A stretch of 64,000 bases of DNA, from the NCBI GenBank assembly GCA_030407505.1, contig JASDDH010000015.1, positions 27,909-91,908 on the forward strand, given 5' to 3'. This document shows positions 1-8,117 of the stretch, one piece after another. Made by a program: the position numbers and the translations under genes. Origin of the DNA: Planococcus sp. APC 4015 (lineage in GTDB: Bacteria > Actinomycetota > Actinomycetes > Actinomycetales > Microbacteriaceae). Under the pieces are notes generated by a model. The model did not search any database. It was given only the letters and a program-made list of their open reading frames with translations, and was not told where the DNA came from. Every line of letters starts with the position of its first letter. Position 1 is the first letter of the stretch.

Positions 1-1659
1 ACCATCGCCCTGGCGACGACCTTCGCCGTCGCATCGGTCGGCGCCGCGCACGCGGCCCCGCCCGCCATGGTGCAGACCGCCGTGCTGCCCACCGATCCCG
101 GTACGTTCGTCAGCCTCGACCCCGCGCGCATCCTCGACACGCGCGTCGGCAACGGCGCCCCCCAGGGCCCCGTGGCGTCGAACGGCAACGTCACCCTGCA
201 GGTCACCGGACGCGGCGGGGTGCCGACCACCGGGGTGTCGGCCGTCGTCGTCAACGTGACGGCCACCGGGCCGAACTCCGGCGGATTCGTCACGGTCTAC
301 CCGACCGGTACGACCCAGCCGACCGCGTCCAACGTCAACTACACCGCGAATCAGAGCATCCCCAACCTCGTCACCGTCAAGGTCGGCACGAGCGGGCGCG
401 TCAACCTCGCCAACAACGCACCCGGCACCGTGCATCTGATCGCCGACGTCGCCGGCTACTACCTCGCCGGAACAGTGACCCAGCCGGGCGCCTTCGTCAG
501 CGTCGACCCCGCGCGCGTGCTCGACACCCGCGTCGGCAACGGCGCGGCGCAGACCCCCGTCGGCTCCAACGGCACGGTCGGGCTGCAGATCACCGGGCGC
601 GGTGGCGTGCCGGGCAGCGGGGTGTCGGCCGTGGTCGTCAACGTCACGGTGACCTCGCCCACCGCGGGGGGCTTCGTCACCGTCTACCCCTCCGGCACGA
701 CCCAGCCCACGGCATCCAATCTGAACTTCAGAGGCGGGCAGAGCGTGCCCAACCTCGTCACCGTGAAGGTCGGCACCGACGGCAAGATCAACCTCACGAA
801 CAACTCGAGCGGCTCGGTCAACCTGATCGCCGACGTCGCGGGCTACTACCTCGCGGGCAGCCCCACGGCTCCCGGGGCCTTCGTGAGCGTGAACCCGGCC
901 CGCGTGCTCGACACCCGTTCGGGTGTCGGTGCCGGTGCGTATCCGCTCGAGGGCTACGGCGGTTACAACTGGGTCGGCCTGCAGGTCGTCAACCGCGGCG
1001 GAGTGCCGACCACCGGCGTCGCGGCCGTGGTCGCCAACGTGACGGTGACTGCGCCGTCGAGCGCGGGGTTCGTCACGGTCTTCCCGTACGGAAGCGCCGA
1101 ACCGGTGGCATCCAACCTGAACTACACCGCCGGACAGAACGTGCCGAACCTCGTCACGGTCAAGGTGGGTGGCAACGGCAAGATCGATCTCACCAACAAC
1201 TCCTCCGGCACGACGCACCTGATCGCCGATGTCGCCGGCTACTTCCTCGCCGATCCCAGCGACGTCGCCCAGGTGTGGCCGACCGGCTGGGTCTTCGATG
1301 ACTGCGGAACCGGCGGCGACGGACTCCTCATGCTCGACTCCCCCGGCCTCGTCTACAGCAACCCGGGGCAGGTCTACCTCTTCGAGGGCGAGTACTACTA
1401 CGAGTTCCTGCCGAACTCGAACGGCGAGGTGTTCCTGACGGTGTCGGCCGCGTCGGGCTACGAGTTCGACCTGGACCAGCTGCCGGGCTGGACGGTCAAC
1501 GGCAACGGCTCCGTTTCGGCGACCTTCGTGTTCACGAACGTCTCGTGCGGTGCGCGCATGGCCCCGATGACCGAACAGCCGTCGGAGGGCACCGTCCTCC
1601 AGGCGCCGGGATCGGTCGAGCGCTTCGAGGGCGTCTCGCCGCTCACCGCGGGCGAGTAG
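1..1659 (+). CDS. Secreted actinobacterial beta-repeat protein, 5' end outside window
   Basis: The frame is open from base 1, and the first 21 codons look like the hydrophobic end of a signal peptide closing in GAAHAAPPAM, so the gene starts upstream. The mature part holds three copies of a roughly 125-residue beta-rich repeat (about 98-470, 484-855 and 868-1250). Each has an R(I/V)LDTR motif, a GGFVTVYP-like strand, N-LVTVKVG and a closing DVAGYY or DVAGYF. A non-repeat Tyr/Gly-rich C-terminal domain of about 130 residues follows, with two cysteines. Such repeats occur in exported actinobacterial proteins, but I know no characterised function. No sortase signal or C-terminal membrane anchor is visible, so release or non-covalent wall binding is an inference. 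Asn/Thr-rich composition fits an extracellular protein. Confidence 0.8.
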   Translation, partial: TIALATTFAVASVGAAHAAPPAMVQTAVLPTDPGTFVSLDPARILDTRVGNGAPQGPVASNGNVTLQVTGRGGVPTTGVSAVVVNVTATGPNSGGFVTVYPTGTTQPTASNVNYTANQSIPNLVTVKVGTSGRVNLANNAPGTVHLIADVAGYYLAGTVTQPGAFVSVDPARVLDTRVGNGAAQTPVGSNGTVGLQITGRGGVPGSGVSAVVVNVTVTSPTAGGFVTVYPSGTTQPTASNLNFRGGQSVPNLVTVKVGTDGKINLTNNSSGSVNLIADVAGYYLAGSPTAPGAFVSVNPARVLDTRSGVGAGAYPLEGYGGYNWVGLQVVNRGGVPTTGVAAVVANVTVTAPSSAGFVTVFPYGSAEPVASNLNYTAGQNVPNLVTVKVGGNGKIDLTNNSSGTTHLIADVAGYFLADPSDVAQVWPTGWVFDDCGTGGDGLLMLDSPGLVYSNPGQVYLFEGEYYYEFLPNSNGEVFLTVSAASGYEFDLDQLPGWTVNGNGSVSATFVFTNVSCGARMAPMTEQPSEGTVLQAPGSVERFEGVSPLTAGE

Positions 1660-1667
1660 GACGCACG

Positions 1668-1702
1668 CGAAGGGCGGCGGACACGATGTCCGCCGCCCTT
1701 CG
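1668..1702. terminator. Bidirectional terminator hairpin
   Basis: A perfect 16-bp inverted repeat (arms 1668-1683 and 1687-1702, arm core GAAGGGCGGCGGACA) with a 3-nt loop lies between the convergent repeat-protein gene and VOC gene. No long T-run follows, as is usual at this GC content. Position and strength suggest a shared terminator. Confidence 0.8.
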
Positions 1703-1707
1703 GCGTC

Positions 1708-2076
1708 TCACGCGCGATCGTGCAGCGTGACGTGGTACCCGTCGGGATCGGCGAAGGTGAAGGTCAGTCCGAACGGTCCGTCGACCGGTCGCGAGACGAT
1801 CGTGTGACCGTCGGCGACGAGTGCATCGTGGATGCTCTGCACCTCGGTGGCGTGGAACCACAGGGCCACCCCGATTCCGGGCTGGATCACGCTCGCCAGA
1901 TCGGTGCCGGGAACGATGTCGCGAAGAGCGAAGGCGATCGGTGTCGTCTCGAACACGACCGCGTGCGGGGGCCCGGCCTTCGAGCGGACGAGTCCGAGGT
2001 GGTTCTCGTAGAACGCCTGCGATGCGGCGAGGTCCTGCGCCTGCAGTGAGATGAAATCGGGTCCGGTGACGGGCAT
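1708..2076 (-). CDS. VOC superfamily protein (glyoxalase/bleomycin-resistance fold)
   Basis: A 122-residue protein of normal single-VOC length. It begins with the typical strand and helix (FISLQAQDLAASQAFYENHLG) and ends with FADPDGYHVTLHD, the usual closing strand of glyoxalase/dioxygenase-like proteins. VOC domains coordinate a divalent metal between beta-alpha-beta-beta-beta modules; which reaction this one performs cannot be told. The start has a Shine-Dalgarno (GAGGAG, 5-6 nt upstream). It is divergent from a MarR regulator over two identical palindromes, so it is very probably that regulator's target, perhaps in handling a toxic electrophile, phenolic or antibiotic. The target assignment is inference. 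Confidence 0.85.
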   Translation of the reverse strand: MPVTGPDFISLQAQDLAASQAFYENHLGLVRSKAGPPHAVVFETTPIAFALRDIVPGTDLASVIQPGIGVALWFHATEVQSIHDALVADGHTIVSRPVDGPFGLTFTFADPDGYHVTLHDRA

Positions 2077-2097
2077 GGCAGCTCCTCGAGAGGTGAA

Positions 2098-2113
2098 TGT
2101 CAGTTATCTGACA
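2098..2113. promoter_or_regulatory. MarR operator O1 (VOC side)
   Basis: Perfect palindrome TGTCAG-TTAT-CTGACA in the VOC promoter region. Its half-sites are identical to those of the second site, 27 bp away centre to centre. MarR dimers bind palindromes of this size, so it is inferred to be the operator for the adjacent regulator. Confidence 0.75.
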
Positions 2114-2124
2114 TATCGAGTCTA

Positions 2125-2140
2125 TGTCAGACTTCTGACA
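2125..2140. promoter_or_regulatory. MarR operator O2 overlapping the marR start
   Basis: Perfect palindrome TGTCAG-ACTT-CTGACA. It contains the likely -10 of the regulator gene (CAGACT, 2128-2133) and ends on the A of the ATG at 2140. Occupancy would block RNA polymerase directly, which suggests tight autorepression. Confidence 0.75.
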
Positions 2141-2607
2141 TGAGTCGCCACAACGACGGGATCGACCTGGAGTCGTCGCTGGGCTATCTGCTGAAAGAGG
2201 CATCGAGCGCGCTCAGGGCGGCCATGGAGAGCGCGCTGCGTCCACTCGGAATGACGGTGACGCACTACTCCTGCCTCGAGCTGCTGGCACAGCGACCCGG
2301 ACTGTCGAACTCCGAGCTCGCTCGAGGCGCTTTCGTGACAAGGCAGTCGATGAACGTGCTGCTGCAGGCTCTCGAGCGAGACGGCTTCGTCACCCGCGGA
2401 GCCGACGGAGCGGTCGGCAGGGCGATACCGACGCAGCTCACGCCCCTCGGCCGGCAGCGTCTCGCCACGGCTTCCGCCGCCGTGAGATCCGTCGAGCTGC
2501 GCATGCTGGGCGGCATGACGGACGATCAGCAGGCGGATGCCTTCGCCGCCCTCCGGAGCATGATCGAGTCGTTGCGCGCCCCCGACGCCGGCATCGCCGG
2601 GCGCTGA
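2140..2607 (+). CDS. MarR family transcriptional regulator
   Basis: 155 residues, the usual MarR size. Helix 1 starts near residue 10 (LGYLLKEASSALRAAM). The winged helix spans about residues 40-105, including the recognition helix FVTRQSMNVLLQALERDGFV and a wing followed by LTPLGRQRL. C-terminal helices complete the dimerisation domain. There is no Shine-Dalgarno before ATG 2140; CAGACT lies 6 nt upstream, so the mRNA is probably leaderless and the operator overlaps the start. Divergent from the VOC gene, with operators at 2098-2113 and 2125-2140. The ligand is unknown; many MarR proteins of this layout respond to phenolics, oxidants or antibiotics. Confidence 0.88.
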   Translation: MSRHNDGIDLESSLGYLLKEASSALRAAMESALRPLGMTVTHYSCLELLAQRPGLSNSELARGAFVTRQSMNVLLQALERDGFVTRGADGAVGRAIPTQLTPLGRQRLATASAAVRSVELRMLGGMTDDQQADAFAALRSMIESLRAPDAGIAGR

Positions 2608-2623
2608 GGCGGACCCACCCGCG

Positions 2624-3586
2624 TCAGCGCTTGCGGGTGCGGGGATCCATCGCCTCGCGCAGGGCCTCGCCCAGCAGGGTGAAGCCGAGCGCGGTGATCG
2701 TGATGCAGATGCCGGGGAGGAAGGCCAGCCACGGCGAGACGGCGAGTTCGAGCTGCGCGTAGGTGAGCATGCGCCCCCACTCCGCCGTCTGCGGCAGGCC
2801 GCCGCCGAGACCGAGGTACGACAGCGCCGCGGCTTCGATGACGGCGGTCGCGAGCGACAGGGTTCCCTGCACGATGACCGGTCCGACCGAGTTCGGCAGC
2901 ACGTGGCTCATCGTGATGGTGCCGCGGCCGAGGCCGAGCGTCTGCGCCGAGAGGACGTAGTCCGCGTTGCGCTGCTGCAGCATCGACGCGCGCAGGAGGC
3001 GCGCGAAGATCGGCACCTGGGCGACACCGATCGCGATCATGATCGACAGCTGCGTCTGGCCGAGGATCGCCGCGATCGACACCGCCAGCAGGAGGCTCGG
3101 GATCGACAGCATGATGTCGACGAAGCGCATGATGAGCGTGTCGACCCATCCCCCGAACATCCCGCAGAGGAAGCCGAGGACCATGCCGCCGACGAGTCCG
3201 ATCGCGGTCGAGATGATGCCGATCAGCAGCGTCGCCTGTGCACCCCAGATGAGCTTGGAGAGCACGTCGCCGCCGAACCGGTCCAGCCCCAGCGGGAACT
3301 GCGGCAGTTCACCGGGACCCGGAATGTCGGTCGGGGTGATGTAGCGCTGGCCCGGCAGATCGGTGGGGCCGTAGGGAGCCAGCAGCGGCGCGAGGAGGGC
3401 GACCAGGACGAACGCGCCGATGATGACGGCACCCACCCACGCGCTGGGGTTGCGGCGGAGGCGCCGGAACACGCCGCGCCAGAATCCGCCGCCACCGGTC
3501 TTCGCGGTGAGCAGTTCGCGATCGTCGACGGAGGTGTCGTCGACCGGTCCGCCGCTGGGCGCGGGGGGAAGCATGGCCGAAGTCAT
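2624..3586 (-). CDS. dppC: Peptide/nickel-type ABC transporter permease (DppC/OppC-like)
   Basis: 320 residues. A cytoplasmic N-terminus precedes FWRGVFRRLRRNPSAWVG, the N-terminal extension typical of OppC-type permeases, then six predicted membrane segments. The EAA-loop region reads NADYVLSAQTLGLGRGT. The start at 3586 is set by an ATGA overlap with the upstream permease stop and by the family's normal N-terminus; the frame runs open further upstream, but that extension lies opposite the DppB-like gene. Together with 3583-4587 it forms the membrane pore for the binding protein at 4675-6339. No ATPase follows; the next gene is the convergent MarR gene. The substrate may be oligopeptide or another solute of this family. 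Confidence 0.9.
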   Translation of the reverse strand: MTSAMLPPAPSGGPVDDTSVDDRELLTAKTGGGGFWRGVFRRLRRNPSAWVGAVIIGAFVLVALLAPLLAPYGPTDLPGQRYITPTDIPGPGELPQFPLGLDRFGGDVLSKLIWGAQATLLIGIISTAIGLVGGMVLGFLCGMFGGWVDTLIMRFVDIMLSIPSLLLAVSIAAILGQTQLSIMIAIGVAQVPIFARLLRASMLQQRNADYVLSAQTLGLGRGTITMSHVLPNSVGPVIVQGTLSLATAVIEAAALSYLGLGGGLPQTAEWGRMLTYAQLELAVSPWLAFLPGICITITALGFTLLGEALREAMDPRTRKR

Positions 3587-4587
3587 TGGACCCTCACTCT
3601 CGGGTCGATGAAGCTGTACGACACATCGACGAGCAGGTTGATCAGCGCGTAGCCGATGGCGATGAAGATGATGAAGCCCTGCAGCACCGGGTAGTCGCGG
3701 GTGAAGATCGCCCGGTACATGAACGAGCCGATCCCGGGGAAGGCGAAGACCGTCTCGGTGAGCACTGCCCCCGAGATCAGCAGACCGACCTGCAGGCCGA
3801 TCGTCGTGATGACCGGCAGCAGCGAGTTGCGCAGGATGAAGCGGCTGCGGATCGTCCCCCGCGAGACGCCCTTGGCGAGGCCCGTGCGCACGTAGTCCGA
3901 GTTCTGCACCTCGAGCACCGATGCCCGGGTGATGCGCACGATGATGGCGAGCGGGATCGTCGCGAGCGCGACCGCCGGAAGGATGAGGTGGATGAAGGCG
4001 TCCCACGCGGCATCCCACTCGCCGGTGATGACGCCGTCGAGCACGTAGAAGCCCGTGTAGTGCGTGGCGTCGATGCGCGGGTCCTGGCGGCCCTCGGACG
4101 GGAGCCATCCGAGCTGGACGGCGAAGATCCACTTGAGGATGAACGCGAGGAAGAACACCGGGATCGTGATGCCCAGCAGGCTCGCACCGACCAGCACGTG
4201 GTCGGCCGACTTTCCGTGGCGGCGGGCCGCGAGGTAGCCGAGCGGGATGCCGACGCCGACGGCGAGGATGATCGCGAAGAAGCTGAGCTCGAGGGTGGCC
4301 GGGAGCCTGCGGGCGAACTCGTCGACGACCGTCGCGCGCGTCTGGATGGACTGGCCGAAATCACCCGACAGCAGACGGCCGAGCCAGATGAAGTACTGCT
4401 CGATGAGCGGACGGTTGAAGCCGTAGAGCTCGTTGATCTGCTCGACGGCCTCGGGTGTCGCGCGCTCTCCGAGGAGGGCGACCGCCGGCCCGCCGGGCAG
4501 CGAGCGCACCCAGAAGAACAGCAGGAGCGACAGGCCCAGCAGGGTCGGGATCAGCAGGAGGAGCCTCTGGCCGATGGTGCGTAGCAC
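3583..4587 (-). CDS. dppB: Peptide/nickel-type ABC transporter permease (DppB/OppB-like)
   Basis: 334 residues. It starts with the TM1 block characteristic of DppB/OppB (MLRTIGQRLLLLIPTLLGLS) followed by a periplasmic loop carrying LLGERATPEAVEQI. The remaining TMs and the EAA loop (EVQNSDYVRTGLAKG) are intact. It overlaps the DppC-like gene by four bases (ATGA), implying translational coupling. It lies 87 bp downstream of the substrate-binding gene, with a 12-bp inverted repeat in the gap that may lower permease expression relative to the binding protein. It would form a heterodimeric channel with DppC and needs DppD/F-type ATPases, which are not encoded here. Confidence 0.9.
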   Translation of the reverse strand: MLRTIGQRLLLLIPTLLGLSLLLFFWVRSLPGGPAVALLGERATPEAVEQINELYGFNRPLIEQYFIWLGRLLSGDFGQSIQTRATVVDEFARRLPATLELSFFAIILAVGVGIPLGYLAARRHGKSADHVLVGASLLGITIPVFFLAFILKWIFAVQLGWLPSEGRQDPRIDATHYTGFYVLDGVITGEWDAAWDAFIHLILPAVALATIPLAIIVRITRASVLEVQNSDYVRTGLAKGVSRGTIRSRFILRNSLLPVITTIGLQVGLLISGAVLTETVFAFPGIGSFMYRAIFTRDYPVLQGFIIFIAIGYALINLLVDVSYSFIDPRVRVQ

Positions 4588-4626
4588 GGGTTTCTCCGGG
4601 GGTTCGTCGAGAAGAGGGCGGATGTC

Positions 4627-4664
4627 GCGGATGCCGCGACCCCGAGAAGGGCCGCGGCATCCGC
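4627..4664. terminator. Intra-operon hairpin, possible attenuator
   Basis: Inverted repeat with 12-bp arms GCGGATGCCGCG / CGCGGCATCCGC and a 14-nt loop, between the binding-protein stop and the dppB start. Such hairpins often keep binding protein in excess over permeases by stabilising the upstream message or terminating partially. The arms belong to the GGATGCCGCG word family seen also at 11233-11265 and 14075-14092. Confidence 0.55.
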
Positions 4665-4674
4665 ATGATCAGCT

Positions 4675-6339
4675 CTACTCGCTGAGGGTGATCAGGTTGT
4701 AGACCTCGTCCTGCACGGGGCTGGCCGGGTACGACGTGACGCGCGCGTCGAACGCGAGCGTCGGCACCGGGTGCGCCAGCGGGATGCCGGGGAGGAACTC
4801 CATGATCTGCTCGTTGACGGCCATGTAAGCCGCCGACTGCTCTTCTTCGGTCGCGAGGCCGCGGGCCTCGGTCAGAGCCGAGAACAGCTCGGGGTTGTCG
4901 AAGCCCCACTCGTTGGTCGGCAGCCCGAAGAACGTGCCCACGAAGTTGTCGGGGTCGTTGTAGTCGCCGGTCCAGCCGAGAAGGTGGATGCCGTGGTCGG
5001 TGCCGCCCTGCATCTGGTCGAGGTAGTCGCCCCACTCGGCCGAGACCGGGTTGAGCGTGATGCCCACGGCCTCGAGCTGCGAGCTGAGGTTCGTGAAGAT
5101 CTGCTCGGGGTTGGGCATGTACGGCCGCGACACGTTCACGGGGTAGTTGAACGTGATCGTCAGCGGGTTCGCCTCGTCGTAGCCGGCTTCGGCCAGGAGC
5201 GCCTGGGCGGCCTCGGGGTCGTACTCGTACGTCGTGACGTCTTCGTTCCAGCCGATGACCACGGGCGGCATGAACTGCGACGCGACCTCGGTGCCCTCGG
5301 GCAGCACCTGCGAGATGAGCTGCTCCTTGTCGATCGCGTGGGCGAGCGCCTGGCGCACCCGGATGTCGGCGAGCGCGGGCTGCGCCTGGTTCATCGCGAG
5401 GTAGAGCACGTTGAACGGCTCGCGGTTCACGAGCGTGAAGCCGGCCTCTTCGAGCGCGCCGAGGTCGGCGGGCGCGGCGAGGTCGAAGCCGTCGATGCTG
5501 CCGGATTCGAGGGCCTGACGACGGGCGGTGGTGTCGCCGATGACCTGGAAGATGACTTCCTGCACCTGACCCTGCTCGCCCCAGTAGTCCTCGTAGGCGG
5601 TGACGGTCGTCGACTCTCCCGGAGACCGCGAGTCGAAGACGAACGGACCGGTGCCGGTCGGGTGCGCTTCGGCGTACTCGCTCAGGATCGGCGCGTCCTC
5701 GGTGCCGCCGATGTCGTCCGCGTTGTACTCCTCGAGGGCCGTGGGGCTCTGGATCGAGAAGGCGGGCAGCGACAGCGAGGGGATGAAGCCGGCGAACGGC
5801 TCGGTCAGCGTGATGACGGCCTCGGTCGGGCTCGTCGCCTCGCAGCCGCCGTAGATCGAGGTGCCGCTCTCTTCGAAGCCGCGCATGATGACGCCCCAGT
5901 AATAGGCCATGCTCTGGCTCGCCGCGACACCGGTGAAGGAGTTCTGGCGATCGAAGTTGAAGCAGACGGCCTCGGCGTTGAACTCGGTGCCGTCGTGGAA
6001 GGTGACGCCTTCTTTTAGCGCGAAGGTGTACTCGAGGCCGTCGTCCGACTGCTCCCAGCTCTCGGCGAGGAGGGGCGCGGGGTCTGCGGTGCCGGGCTCG
6101 ACGCCGACGAGTCCCTCGAAGATCTGACGTGCGACACGGAAGGTCTCGCCGTCGCTCGCGAACGCGGGGTCGAGGCTGGAGACGTCGGCCGAGGCGCCGA
6201 AGATGAACGTCGAGTCGACGTCGGACGCCTCGGAGGCGCCGCCTTCTTCGCGCTGGCTGGCACATGCGGTGAGCGCGATCGCGCCGATGGCGACCATCGC
6301 TGCGCCGGAGAGCCAGCGCCTTCTCGAAGTGTGGGGCAT
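4675..6339 (-). CDS. Extracellular solute-binding lipoprotein, family 5 (peptide type)
   Basis: 554 residues. A signal peptide with lipobox (IGAIALTAC-AS) is followed by an SBP_bac_5 domain: DVSSLDPAFASDGETF near the mature N-terminus, LAESWEQSDDGLEYTFAL and VTFHDGTEFNAEAV. These are hallmark motifs of DppA/OppA-type receptors. The start is taken at 6339 because GGAAGG lies about 9 nt upstream; the ATG at 6357 has no ribosome site. It captures the substrate outside the membrane for the DppBC-like permeases. A TAGCGT -10 at 6406-6411 on this strand would leave a leader of roughly 60 nt. Confidence 0.9.
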   Translation of the reverse strand: MPHTSRRRWLSGAAMVAIGAIALTACASQREEGGASEASDVDSTFIFGASADVSSLDPAFASDGETFRVARQIFEGLVGVEPGTADPAPLLAESWEQSDDGLEYTFALKEGVTFHDGTEFNAEAVCFNFDRQNSFTGVAASQSMAYYWGVIMRGFEESGTSIYGGCEATSPTEAVITLTEPFAGFIPSLSLPAFSIQSPTALEEYNADDIGGTEDAPILSEYAEAHPTGTGPFVFDSRSPGESTTVTAYEDYWGEQGQVQEVIFQVIGDTTARRQALESGSIDGFDLAAPADLGALEEAGFTLVNREPFNVLYLAMNQAQPALADIRVRQALAHAIDKEQLISQVLPEGTEVASQFMPPVVIGWNEDVTTYEYDPEAAQALLAEAGYDEANPLTITFNYPVNVSRPYMPNPEQIFTNLSSQLEAVGITLNPVSAEWGDYLDQMQGGTDHGIHLLGWTGDYNDPDNFVGTFFGLPTNEWGFDNPELFSALTEARGLATEEEQSAAYMAVNEQIMEFLPGIPLAHPVPTLAFDARVTSYPASPVQDEVYNLITLSE

Positions 6340-6405
6340 CTGCTGTGCACCTTCCATGATGAATGCGGGCCCGCGAGTGCGTCGGCCCGGTGATGTGATT
6401 CCTCG

Positions 6406-6411
6406 ACGCTA
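6406..6411 (-). promoter_or_regulatory. Candidate -10 of the peptide-transporter operon
   Basis: On the minus strand the hexamer is TAGCGT, matching the TAnnnT -10 used at 12066-12071 and 14061-14066. It lies about 67 bp upstream of the binding-protein start at 6339. No clear -35 is recognised. Confidence 0.4.
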
Positions 6412-6518
6412 CGCGAGCCCGGTGGCGTGGACCATTGCACCGAGGTATCGATTGTGTTTCGGCGGGGTCGCGGCATCCCGTGCTTGTCGATTCGTCAGAT
6501 GCTAGCCGCGATCGTCGT

Positions 6519-6588
6519 GCAGATCGTGCAGTGGACCCGCGCGCCGTGAGCAGATCGTGCAGTGGACCCGCGCGCCGTGAGCAGATCG
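6519..6588. repeat. 31-bp tandem repeat, 2.3 copies
   Basis: Two exact copies of a 31-bp unit (6519-6549 and 6550-6580) and the first 8 bases of a third. The unit begins GCAGATCGTGCAGTGGACC. It lies just upstream of the promoter of the spermidine-synthase-like gene, whose -10 starts at 6599. It may be a slippage product or a doubled regulator site. Confidence 0.85.
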
Positions 6589-6598
6589 CCTGTCGCAC

Positions 6599-6604
6599 TA
6601 GCCT
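6599..6604 (+). promoter_or_regulatory. Leaderless-type -10 (TAGCCT)
   Basis: TAGCCT ends 6 nt before ATG 6611 and there is no Shine-Dalgarno, so transcription probably starts at the start codon. Confidence 0.6.
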
Positions 6605-6610
6605 GGGTTC

Positions 6611-7474
6611 ATGGCCCGAGCGCGGTTCGAGACACCCTCCCCGCAGGTGCGTCTGTCGGATGACACGATCGCCCGCGTGGCGGCGTCGACGGTGACCGGC
6701 GGGTTCGAGCTCGACGTCGACGGCACCCCGCAGTCGCACGTCGACCTCGACGACCCGACCCACCTGCACTTCGAGTACGTGGCGCGCATGGGCGCGGTGA
6801 TCGACAGACTCCGGATGCCGGGGCAGCCGCTCACGGCGGTGCACCTGGGCGCCGGCGCCCTGACGATCCCGCGCTACATCGAGGCGACGCGTCCGGGTTC
6901 GCGCCAGCAGGTGGTCGAGCTGGAGCCCGCCCTGTGGGACCTCGTGCGCGAGAACCTCCCGCTCCCCCGCGGCGCGGCGATCCGGGTGCGCATCGGCGAC
7001 GCGCGCGCCGGTCTCGCCCGGATGCCCGCGGGGCTCGTCGGCAACGTCGATCTCCTGGTCTCCGACGTCTACTCGGGGGCGCAGACCCCGGCGCACCTCA
7101 CGACGCTGGAGTTCTACCGCGAGGCGGCCGCACTGCTGGCCGCCGACGGCGTGCTGCTGGTCAACGTCGCCGACGGCTCGGGACTCGCGTTCGCCCGGCG
7201 CCAGGTGGCGACGGTGCAGGCGGTGTTCCCGCACGTGATCCTGCTCGCCGAGGTGCAGACGCTCAAGGGCCGCCGCTTCGGCAACCTGGTCGTCGCGGCG
7301 TCGCCGACCCCGCTGCCGACCGAGTGGCTGCCTCGGCTCATGGCGGCGGGGCCGCACCCGGCGAAGGTGGCGGACGGAGCCGAGCTGGTCGAGTTCGCCC
7401 GCGGGGCGCGGATCGCCACCGACGCCGACTCGACCGACTCACCCAAGCCCGCGCCGTCGATATTCGGACGCTGA
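6611..7474 (+). CDS. Spermidine synthase-like SAM-dependent protein
   Basis: 287 residues with one Rossmann-like fold. The nucleotide-binding turn VHLGAGALTIPRY (about 77-89), the acidic strand end VVELEPALWDLV and the motif LLVSDVYSGAQTP place it with spermidine-synthase-like proteins. An N-terminal beta domain (FELDVDGTPQSHVDL) also matches SpeE architecture. The acidic putrescine-binding residues of true aminopropyltransferases are not clearly conserved (VSDVYSG instead), so methyltransfer or an unknown transfer is equally possible. It stands alone, with a leaderless-type TAGCCT promoter and a 31-bp tandem repeat immediately upstream. Such orphan actinobacterial copies are poorly characterised; no polyamine biosynthesis gene lies nearby. 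Confidence 0.75.
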   Translation: MARARFETPSPQVRLSDDTIARVAASTVTGGFELDVDGTPQSHVDLDDPTHLHFEYVARMGAVIDRLRMPGQPLTAVHLGAGALTIPRYIEATRPGSRQQVVELEPALWDLVRENLPLPRGAAIRVRIGDARAGLARMPAGLVGNVDLLVSDVYSGAQTPAHLTTLEFYREAAALLAADGVLLVNVADGSGLAFARRQVATVQAVFPHVILLAEVQTLKGRRFGNLVVAASPTPLPTEWLPRLMAAGPHPAKVADGAELVEFARGARIATDADSTDSPKPAPSIFGR

Positions 7475-7559
7475 CCCGCCTCGACGCGGCGTGCCTCGCG
7501 TGCATCGCCCCGTGCCGTTGCAGACTGGTCGAGCACCGTGCGCAGGGAGGGAGATCGGC

Positions 7560-8087
7560 GTGAGCTACATCAAGGGATACGATCCGGAGACCCTCCGCGA
7601 GGTCATCGACGCGCACGAGTGCGCGGAGCGCCTCGCCGAGATCGGCGAGCAGCGCAGCCTGCCCGCGCTCCTCGAGCGCGTGTGGCTGCTGAAGGTGCTC
7701 GGGCGCCTCGAAGACGCCCTGGTGATCTCGGAGCAGTCGGTGCGCGTGGCCCGCATGGCGGGCACCCGCAAAGACCTGCTGCGCGCCCGCATCCTGCACG
7801 CGTCGGTGATGCACGCGCGCGGCGCCTACGCCGCCGCCGAGCAGGAGCTCACGATGTGCGCCGACGAAGCCGAAGGCCAGGGCTGGTCGGGCATCGCCGC
7901 CTTCGCCTACCAGCACCGGGGCAAGGTCGCCTTCGACAGCGGCGACTACGACTCCGCACGCACCGACTTCAAGCGCGCGCTCTTCCTGCGACAGGATGCC
8001 GGCGCCGCCGACGAGCAGCTCGAATCGACCCTGCTCGCCATCGATGCGGCCGACCGGCGCCGCGCATCGGCGTCGCTCGCCGGCTGA
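7560..8087 (+). CDS. Small TPR-like helical repeat protein
   Basis: 175 residues from GTG 7560, chosen because GGGAGG lies 8 nt upstream and the protein then begins MSYIKGYDPETLREV; an ATG at 7491 has no ribosome site. The chain is helical, with TPR-like pairs: ALLERVWLLKVLGRLEDALVI, LRARILHASVMHARGAYAAAEQEL and YQHRGKVAFDSGDYDSARTDF, the last being a good TPR match. No enzyme motif or signal peptide. Presumably a cytoplasmic protein-interaction module; partner unknown. It follows the spermidine-synthase-like gene by 85 bp in the same direction. Confidence 0.75.
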   Translation: MSYIKGYDPETLREVIDAHECAERLAEIGEQRSLPALLERVWLLKVLGRLEDALVISEQSVRVARMAGTRKDLLRARILHASVMHARGAYAAAEQELTMCADEAEGQGWSGIAAFAYQHRGKVAFDSGDYDSARTDFKRALFLRQDAGAADEQLESTLLAIDAADRRRASASLAG

Positions 8088-8104
8088 ATGTCGTAGATCT
8101 GTTC

Positions 8105-8110
8105 TAGTCT
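8105..8110 (+). promoter_or_regulatory. Leaderless-type -10 (TAGTCT)
   Basis: TAGTCT lies 7 nt before ATG 8118 with no Shine-Dalgarno between, pointing to transcription starting at the ATG. Confidence 0.6.
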
Positions 8111-8117
8111 CGCCATC

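Noticed and set aside
3586..4584. 332-codon plus-strand frame opposite the DppB-like permease
   Set aside because: Glu/Arg/Asp-rich mirror of a membrane protein, typical of antisense frames in GC-rich DNA.
4361..7357. 998-codon open frame on the minus strand
   Set aside because: It crosses the binding-protein gene, the intergenic region and the spermidine-synthase-like gene; composition is Arg-rich and has no family motif. A high-GC shadow.
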